Source: Symbiobacteriaceae bacterium | Lineage (GTDB): Bacteria; Bacillota; JAAYKD01; WRDA01 | Assembly: GCA_009783675.1 (NCBI GenBank) | Contig: WRDA01000029.1 | Span: forward strand, 1-10,863 | Length of the DNA: 10,863 bases | Direction: 5' to 3' | Shown: piece after piece, positions 6,755 through 10,863 of the stretch | Position numbering within the stretch: position 1 is the first letter of the stretch | Layout of the letters: each line of letters begins with the position of its first letter | The notes under the pieces: generated by a model | The model's input: only the letters and a program-made list of their open reading frames with translations | Told to the model about the DNA's origin: nothing | The model's database searches: none | Made by a program: the position numbers and the translations under genes

Positions 6755-7411
6755 ACCCAGAATCTCGAAGTTTTTGCGCTTATAGCGAATCAAGCCGGCT
6801 GCCTGCATCCTGCTTAGTTCGCTGGACATGGCACTGCGATCCACGCAGAGGTAACGCGCCAGCTCCTCGCGGTTGAAGGGGATGGTGAAGCGCCTGGCAG
6901 CACCCCGTTGCAGATCGAAGTAGCAGAGGAGCTTTTCTCTGGTAGTGCGTTTGGAGATGATTTCAAGTTTCTGATTGAGCATCAGATTTTTGGTGGCCAT
7001 CAGCCTCAGCATATTGGCGATGAGCAGAGAATGAAATGGACAGGCGGAACCACAGGTAGAAAGGATGCGCTGATAATCGATGAAGATAACTTCGGAGCTC
7101 AGGGAAGCCTGAATGGTCACCGGACTGTGGGAAATCCCGGCACTGACGAAGACTTCTCCAAAGACTTCGCCGCTGCCAAATTCCACCAGGATGTGAGATC
7201 GCCCGTCGACATCCTCTCTGATGACTCTTACCCCTCCGGAGAGAAGGATACCCACTGCGGTTATCGGATCGCCGGTTAAGACGATGATCTCATCTTTGGC
7301 ATAGTTCACCGTCTTAGTGGAGAGACAATCCAGGAGGGCGTGAAAGTCGCCGGCGGATACTCCCTGAAAGAGAGGGCTGTCCTTTAAGACCAGATAAATT
7401 TTGTCTAACAT
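6752..7411 (-). CDS. Crp/Fnr-family transcriptional regulator (HcpR-like by context)
   Basis: This is a 219-residue regulator with an N-terminal cyclic-nucleotide-binding-type beta barrel (about 10-115, with FGSGEVFGEVFVSAG at 78-92), a dimerisation helix (about 125-155) and a C-terminal winged helix-turn-helix (about 178-205, FNREELARYLCVDRSAMSSELSRM region). The Fnr N-terminal cysteine cluster is absent. Cysteines seen include Cys120 and Cys124. The divergent ferredoxin-like gene and hcp suggest it controls them, as HcpR-type Crp/Fnr regulators do in other anaerobes. The effector (nitric oxide, haem or other) cannot be read here. The ATG at 7411 is chosen over 7450 because it has AAAGGA about 7 bases upstream, while 7450 has none and falls at the predicted transcription start. 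Confidence 0.88.
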   Translation of the reverse strand: MLDKIYLVLKDSPLFQGVSAGDFHALLDCLSTKTVNYAKDEIIVLTGDPITAVGILLSGGVRVIREDVDGRSHILVEFGSGEVFGEVFVSAGISHSPVTIQASLSSEVIFIDYQRILSTCGSACPFHSLLIANMLRLMATKNLMLNQKLEIISKRTTREKLLCYFDLQRGAARRFTIPFNREELARYLCVDRSAMSSELSRMQAAGLIRYKRKNFEILG

Positions 7412-7423
7412 AATTTTCCTTTC

Positions 7424-7437
7424 GTTGTATATACAAC
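7424..7437. promoter_or_regulatory. 14-bp perfect palindrome, candidate operator
   Basis: GTTGTATATACAAC is a perfect 14-base palindrome between the predicted transcription start of the Crp-type gene (about 7446) and its ribosome site. A dimeric Crp/Fnr protein binds palindromes of this size, and a site downstream of the promoter would give self-repression. No clear second copy was seen in front of the ferredoxin-like gene or hcp. Confidence 0.45.
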
Positions 7438-7452
7438 CGACATGTTGCATTT

Positions 7453-7481
7453 AGTTTAGTATGATGGGTCCAGAAAGTCAA
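7453..7481 (-). promoter_or_regulatory. Sigma-A-type promoter of the Crp-type regulator
   Basis: On the minus strand, TTGACT (7476-7481) and TAAACT (7453-7458) are separated by 17 bases. The -35 hexamer equals that of the hybrid kinase promoter. The predicted start near 7446 gives a leader of about 35 bases that contains the palindrome at 7424-7437 and the ribosome site. Based on consensus only. Confidence 0.5.
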
Positions 7482-7490
7482 GAGAAAGAG

Positions 7491-7522
7491 TAAGTGTTAA
7501 GGTGCTGGCACCTGAACACTTA
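7491..7522. repeat. 32-bp near-perfect inverted repeat
   Basis: Arms TAAGTGTTAAGGTGC (7491-7505) and GCACCTGAACACTTA (7508-7522) pair at 14 of 15 positions around a two-base centre. It lies immediately upstream of the regulator's -35 box in a divergent intergenic region, so it is not placed as a terminator for either gene. The core GGTGC-TG-GCACC resembles palindromic intergenic repeats that I recall as common in Clostridia. An operator role is also possible. Confidence 0.6.
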
Positions 7523-7544
7523 CCACCACGCCTTGGGCGGGGTG

Positions 7545-7621
7545 CTGGAGCGAAGCTCCAGTGAGTGCAGGCAAGCTACACCTGACGGAACGACCGGGGT
7601 ATGGGGCTGTGAGCCCCATCT
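7545..7621 (+). repeat. Intergenic two-hairpin repeat, copy B
   Basis: A perfect hairpin CTGGAGC-GAA-GCTCCAG (7545-7561) is followed about 40 bases later by a perfect hairpin ATGGGGCT-GTG-AGCCCCAT (7601-7619), ending CCCCATCT. The order and the GCGAAGC and CCCCATCT motifs match copies A and C. It lies in the leader/promoter region of the ferredoxin-like gene. Confidence 0.6.
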
Positions 7622-7626
7622 ACAAT
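7621..7626 (+). promoter_or_regulatory. Possible -10 box for the ferredoxin-like/hcp transcript
   Basis: TACAAT is a good -10 hexamer 55 bases upstream of the ferredoxin-like start. No acceptable -35 hexamer lies 16-18 bases upstream (around 7597-7604), which would fit a promoter needing an activator. The spacer is occupied by the perfect palindrome at 7601-7619. Low certainty. Confidence 0.3.
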
Positions 7627-7680
7627 AAAAGTGGCAAATAAGTTGCACCCCAGGTAAATGGTACAGAGAAAGAGGTGTAT

Positions 7681-8412
7681 ATGTTCATGAAACGCAAAAT
7701 TATCGAAATCGATGCCGAAAAATGCAATGGATGCGGACTATGTGTCACCGCCTGTCATGAAGGCGCTATCGGCCTGGTCGAGGGCAAGGCAGTGCTTCTG
7801 AGGGAGGACTACTGCGACGGACTCGGCGACTGTTTGCCGGTCTGTCCCACCGGTGCGATCTCCTTTCGGGAAGTGGAGTCAGGGATCGAAGTCATTGCTG
7901 GCAGTCAGGAGCAGCAGGCGGACCATCGCCCGGAGACACTGCCCTGCGGTTGTCCTAGCCACCATCTGCAGAGTCTGGAGTCCCACGAGGAGAACGAGAG
8001 TGCGGCGGTGGAAGCCACAACGCCGGTTGGGCGCGTCCCTCAAGTCTCCAGGCTAAGGCAGTGGCCTTGTCAGTTGCGACTGGTTCCCAATCAGGCTCCC
8101 TTCTTCCAGGATGCTCATTTGTTAGTCGCGGCGGACTGCACAGCTTTCGCCCATGGTAACTTCCATGAGGAGTACATGAAGAACCGCATAACCCTGGTAG
8201 GCTGCCCTAAGCTGGATGAGGCGGATTACGCAGAGAAGCTCACCGCCATCCTGCGCCTAAACTCCATTAAATCTTTAACTATTGTCCGCATGGAGGTTCC
8301 CTGCTGCAGCGGTTTGGAACAGGCTGCCATCAAGGCTTTACAGGATTGTGGCAAAATGATTCCCTGGCAGAGAGTAATCATCACCACCGACGGCCATTTG
8401 AAAGACCAGTAA
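7681..8412 (+). CDS. Ferredoxin-like iron-sulfur protein linked to Hcp
   Basis: This 243-residue protein (from ATG 7681) has an N-terminal two-cluster ferredoxin domain. Cluster 1 uses Cys15, Cys18, Cys21 and Cys25 (CNGCGLCVTAC). The second motif YCDGLGDCLPVCP has Cys45, Cys51 and Cys55, with Leu48 in the place of the second cysteine, as I recall from relatives of this clostridial family. A variable linker (about 65-125) leads to a C-terminal domain with QWPCQLRLVPNQAP, AADC (153), GCPKLD (175) and VPCC (208/209). It probably passes electrons to Hcp. The start at 7681 has AAAGAGG five bases upstream. ATG 7687 (MKRKIIEID) is an alternative, and the GTG at 7675 overlaps the ribosome site. It is followed 75 bases on by hcp. 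Confidence 0.85.
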   Translation: MFMKRKIIEIDAEKCNGCGLCVTACHEGAIGLVEGKAVLLREDYCDGLGDCLPVCPTGAISFREVESGIEVIAGSQEQQADHRPETLPCGCPSHHLQSLESHEENESAAVEATTPVGRVPQVSRLRQWPCQLRLVPNQAPFFQDAHLLVAADCTAFAHGNFHEEYMKNRITLVGCPKLDEADYAEKLTAILRLNSIKSLTIVRMEVPCCSGLEQAAIKALQDCGKMIPWQRVIITTDGHLKDQ

Positions 8413-8415
8413 AGA

Positions 8416-8456
8416 CAAGCTTCGCTTGCCGGAGCGGGGGCTTTAAAACCCCATCT
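8416..8456 (+). repeat. Intergenic two-hairpin repeat, copy C
   Basis: CAAGC-TTC-GCTTG (8416-8428) is followed by GGGG (8437-8440), TTTAAA and CCCC (8449-8452), ending CCCCATCT. It begins three bases after the stop codon of the ferredoxin-like gene and lies before hcp. This is the shortest of the three copies. It could cause partial termination or mark an RNA processing site between the two genes, but there is no T-run. Confidence 0.5.
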
Positions 8457-8487
8457 CAGATTTGTAAAAGCAAGGAGTGTATATTTA

Positions 8488-10053
8488 ATGTTTTGTTTTC
8501 AATGTGAACAGACCTTTGCTGGCAGCGGCTGTACCCGTGGCGGCGTCTGTGGTAAGAAGCCGGAGGTCGCCCTGTTGCAGGATCGTCTCACCGGTGCTGC
8601 TATCGATCTGGCCAGGGATTGCGCCGGTCGGACACCCGATCCAGTCACCCATCGCCTGGTCCTGGGGGCCCTCTTTGCCACGGTGACCAATGTCTCCTTC
8701 TGCGCAGAGGAATTGGAGAAGCAGATCGAAGAGCTGCAGGCTGCAGGGATCAAAATAAGAGGAGCTAAGCAGGATACAGGTGAAGTGGCTCCCTACGATC
8801 TGACTGAGCTCTGGACGGCTCCCGAGGATATCCGCTCTCTGAAGTCCTTGCTTCTCTTCGGCCTGCGCGGGATGGCAGCTTATGCCTGGCATGCCGCAAG
8901 CCAGGGTATCAGGGATCCTCAGGTTGATGATTTCTTCTATCGGGGATTAGCTGCTATTGCCGCTAACTGTGAGGGTGCGGAGTTGCTGGATCTGATCCTG
9001 GAACTCGGCAAAGTAAACCTAAGATGTATGGAACTGCTGGATGAAGCCAACACCGGCTCTTACGGACATCCTGTCCCCACCACGGTGAGCCTGGAGATCG
9101 CACCAGGACCGTTCATCGTCATCTCCGGGCATGATCTGCATGATCTGCAGCTGCTCCTGGAACAGACAACTGATATAGGGGTCGACATCTATACCCATGG
9201 GGAGATGCTGCCTGCTCATGCCTATCCCGAACTGAGCAAGTATCCTCATCTCAAAGGCAACTTTGGCACCGCCTGGCAGAATCAGCAACGAGAGTTCGCT
9301 AATCTGCCTGGAGCGATACTATTTACTACCAACTGTCTGATGCCAGTACAAGCCAGTTACCGGGACAGAGTCTTCACCACTGCTGTGGTCTCCTATCCCG
9401 ACCTGGTGCATATCGATGAGGCTAAAGATTTTTCTCCCGTTATCGCTAGGGCCATAGAACTGGGAGGATATAGCGAGAAGCAGGTACTGACGGGGATCAA
9501 CGGTGGTACTGCAGTGCAAACCGGTTTCGCTCATCATGCCGTCCTGGCTCAGGCAGAAAAGATTATCGCTGCGATAAAGGCCGGAGAGCTCAGGCATATC
9601 TTCCTGGTCGGCGGCTGTGATGGCGCCAGAGGCGAGCGCAGTTATTATACCGAGTTCGTCAGACAGACTCCCCCCGACAGCATCGTCTTAACCCTGGCCT
9701 GTGGCAAGTACCGCTTCAACGACCTGGATTTGGGGGAGATCGCAGGATTGCCAAGGTTGTTGGACATGGGGCAATGCAACGATGCCTACAGCGCCATCAA
9801 GGTAGCCAGCGCTCTGGCCGAGGCCTTCGGCTGTGGCGTCAACGATCTGCCTCTGACTCTGGTGCTTTCCTGGTACGAACAAAAAGCCGTCTGCATCCTC
9901 CTCACCCTGTTAGCACTGGGGATCAGGAAGATCCATATCGGCCCAAGCCTGCCTGCCTTTATTTCCGCTAATGTCTTAAAAACCCTGGTCGAGACCTTCG
10001 AGCTGACGCCGATTACGACTCCCGGGGAGGATCTGGCAAAAATCTTTCAGTGA
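8488..10053 (+). CDS. hcp: Hybrid cluster protein (hydroxylamine reductase/NO reductase), class I-like
   Basis: Hcp is a cytoplasmic iron-sulfur enzyme first called hydroxylamine reductase and now also implicated in nitric oxide reduction. The 521 residues begin with the cluster motif Cys3-x2-Cys6-x8-Cys15-x5-Cys21, the spacing of the strict-anaerobe class with a [4Fe-4S] proximal cluster. All hybrid-cluster ligands are visible: His215, Glu239, Cys283, Cys377, Cys405, Cys430 and Glu464. They lie a constant 29-30 residues lower than in Desulfovibrio vulgaris Hcp, so the protein is intact and slightly shorter before the ligand region. AAGGAG (8472-8477) sits 10 bases before the ATG. The upstream ferredoxin-like gene is the likely electron donor and the divergent Crp-type gene the likely regulator. 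Its last 41 bases overlap the V/A-ATPase D gene. Confidence 0.97.
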   Translation: MFCFQCEQTFAGSGCTRGGVCGKKPEVALLQDRLTGAAIDLARDCAGRTPDPVTHRLVLGALFATVTNVSFCAEELEKQIEELQAAGIKIRGAKQDTGEVAPYDLTELWTAPEDIRSLKSLLLFGLRGMAAYAWHAASQGIRDPQVDDFFYRGLAAIAANCEGAELLDLILELGKVNLRCMELLDEANTGSYGHPVPTTVSLEIAPGPFIVISGHDLHDLQLLLEQTTDIGVDIYTHGEMLPAHAYPELSKYPHLKGNFGTAWQNQQREFANLPGAILFTTNCLMPVQASYRDRVFTTAVVSYPDLVHIDEAKDFSPVIARAIELGGYSEKQVLTGINGGTAVQTGFAHHAVLAQAEKIIAAIKAGELRHIFLVGGCDGARGERSYYTEFVRQTPPDSIVLTLACGKYRFNDLDLGEIAGLPRLLDMGQCNDAYSAIKVASALAEAFGCGVNDLPLTLVLSWYEQKAVCILLTLLALGIRKIHIGPSLPAFISANVLKTLVETFELTPITTPGEDLAKIFQ

Positions 10054-10690
10054 GCGCCACGGGAGAACCGTCTGTCACCTGAGGCCTTTCAGTAAAGGAC
10101 TTCATCTTGATCAAACGGGCAATGGTTTCCCTTTCGCTGTCACTTAGCTTTAGCTGAATGGCCCGGATATCCTTCTTCAGTTCAGGGATGACCAGGTGCT
10201 CCAGGGCATTGACCCGGCGTCGGAGCACCTCGATCTCCCCGGCCAGGAGATAGCTGTTCTTTTCTAAAACTGTCAGGCGCAGCAGGGAAGGCAACAGGTT
10301 ACGCATCTCGAAGCCCGATCTGGCCAGCAAGGGTGTGGACATCAAAGCCCCTCCCGGTTTTGCTTCTTGCAGATCGAAGGCGATCTCGACCACGGTGACT
10401 CCCATATGATTGGAGGTGCTGATCTCTGCTGTGACCAGAGGTTCGGGTACCAGGGCGTTGCCGGTCATGATCTGAGGCGGTGAGGCGGCGACGGTGAGAC
10501 CGGTTTCGGTCGTGATTCGCCTGATTGTCCCATTGATAAGATTGCGCAGTTCATCGATCTCTCTTATCATGGTGATGAAGCGACGCATCAGGTCGTCTTG
10601 CTTGTCTTTTAGTAGTTTATGAGCTTCTTCCGAAGTCTTAAGGCGCTTTCGATACCTCGAAAGCTCCATTCTGGTTGCGGTGACGATCAT
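10013..10690 (-). CDS. atpD: V/A-type ATP synthase subunit D
   Basis: This 225-residue subunit forms the central rotor stalk of V/A-type ATPases, linking the catalytic A3B3 head to the membrane ring. Seen: the N-terminal helix pattern TATRMELSRYRKRLKTSEEAHKLLKDKQDDLMRRF, characteristic of the family, and a C-terminal long helix with RRRVNALEHLVIPELKKDIRAIQLKLSDSERE. Both are predicted coiled coil. It is somewhat longer than the usual 205-215 residues because of an approximately 20-residue tail, which runs antisense into the end of hcp. Its ATG overlaps the subunit B stop codon (ATGA, 10687-10690), indicating translational coupling. The usual operon order ends B then D, as here. ntpD is an equivalent name. 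Confidence 0.94.
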   Translation of the reverse strand: MIVTATRMELSRYRKRLKTSEEAHKLLKDKQDDLMRRFITMIREIDELRNLINGTIRRITTETGLTVAASPPQIMTGNALVPEPLVTAEISTSNHMGVTVVEIAFDLQEAKPGGALMSTPLLARSGFEMRNLLPSLLRLTVLEKNSYLLAGEIEVLRRRVNALEHLVIPELKKDIRAIQLKLSDSERETIARLIKMKSFTERPQVTDGSPVALTERFLPDPPRES

Positions 10691-10863
10691 CTCTGCGCCG
10701 CCCTGACCAGGGGTGGGTAGTATCTGGCGATATCTTCCTCACTGATTCGCTTTAACTCCTCCCTGGGTAGCAAAGCCAGAATATCCCAGGAGAGATCCAG
10801 GGTTTCGAAGATCGAACGGTTCGTCGTAAATCCCTGATTGAGGAAGGTCTGTTCGAATCTCTC
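10687..10863 (-). CDS. atpB: V/A-type ATP synthase subunit B, C-terminal fragment
   Basis: Only the last 58 codons lie in the window; the rest continues beyond the right edge. The visible sequence ERFEQTFLNQGFTTNRSI, LDLSWDILALLPREELKRIS and IARYYPPL is the conserved C-terminal end of the non-catalytic B subunit of the A3B3 head. The TGA stop overlaps the subunit D start codon. ntpB is an equivalent name. Confidence 0.9.
   Translation of the reverse strand, partial: ERFEQTFLNQGFTTNRSIFETLDLSWDILALLPREELKRISEEDIARYYPPLVRAAQR

Noticed and set aside
7412..7450. Longer start for the Crp-type regulator at 7450
   Set aside because: It has no ribosome site, falls at the predicted transcription start, and would translate through the palindromic operator candidate.
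8485..8892. Minus-strand 135-codon frame opposite the start of hcp
   Set aside because: hcp is clearly the real gene, with all cluster ligands present; the antisense frame shows no recognisable domain.

Overview
The window looks like the replication-origin neighbourhood of an anaerobic, Firmicutes-type (Clostridia, perhaps Peptococcaceae-like) bacterium. The evidence is a dnaN-rlbA-recF-remB gene string typical of Gram-positive chromosomes, strong purine-rich Shine-Dalgarno sequences, a class I-type hybrid cluster protein with its ferredoxin-like partner and a divergent Crp/Fnr regulator, and a V/A-type ATPase operon. The species cannot be fixed from the sequence alone.

Layout, left to right. 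Bases 1-1739 (minus) hold most of a membrane-anchored PAS / histidine kinase / receiver hybrid sensor, cut by the window edge. Bases 1740-2070 are the only gene-free stretch over 300 bases. They hold the kinase promoter, a short direct repeat and a candidate chromosomal origin: four TAG trios directly abutting two tandem DnaA-box-like 9-mers, then more scattered boxes. Bases 2071-4838 (minus) are the remB, recF, rlbA and dnaN genes. Bases 4954-6522 (minus) are an N-acyl-D-amino-acid deacylase, sitting where dnaA would usually be. Bases 6752-8412 hold a Crp/Fnr regulator (minus) divergent from a ferredoxin-like protein (plus), followed by hcp (plus, 8488-10053). The window closes with V/A-type ATPase subunits D and B (minus), with D overlapping the hcp tail.

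How the parts relate. DnaN, RecF, RlbA and RemB form a tight operon, but it is transcribed towards the candidate origin instead of away from it, and dnaA is absent. Hand counts of G and C show more C than G on the plus strand left of base ~1750 and generally more G than C to the right, whichever strand the genes use. This independently supports an origin near 1.9 kb. The regulator, ferredoxin-like protein and Hcp look like one nitric-oxide/redox stress unit. Its intergenic gaps carry a recurring two-hairpin element seen three times, a 32-bp near-perfect inverted repeat, and a 14-bp palindrome that could be the regulator's own operator.
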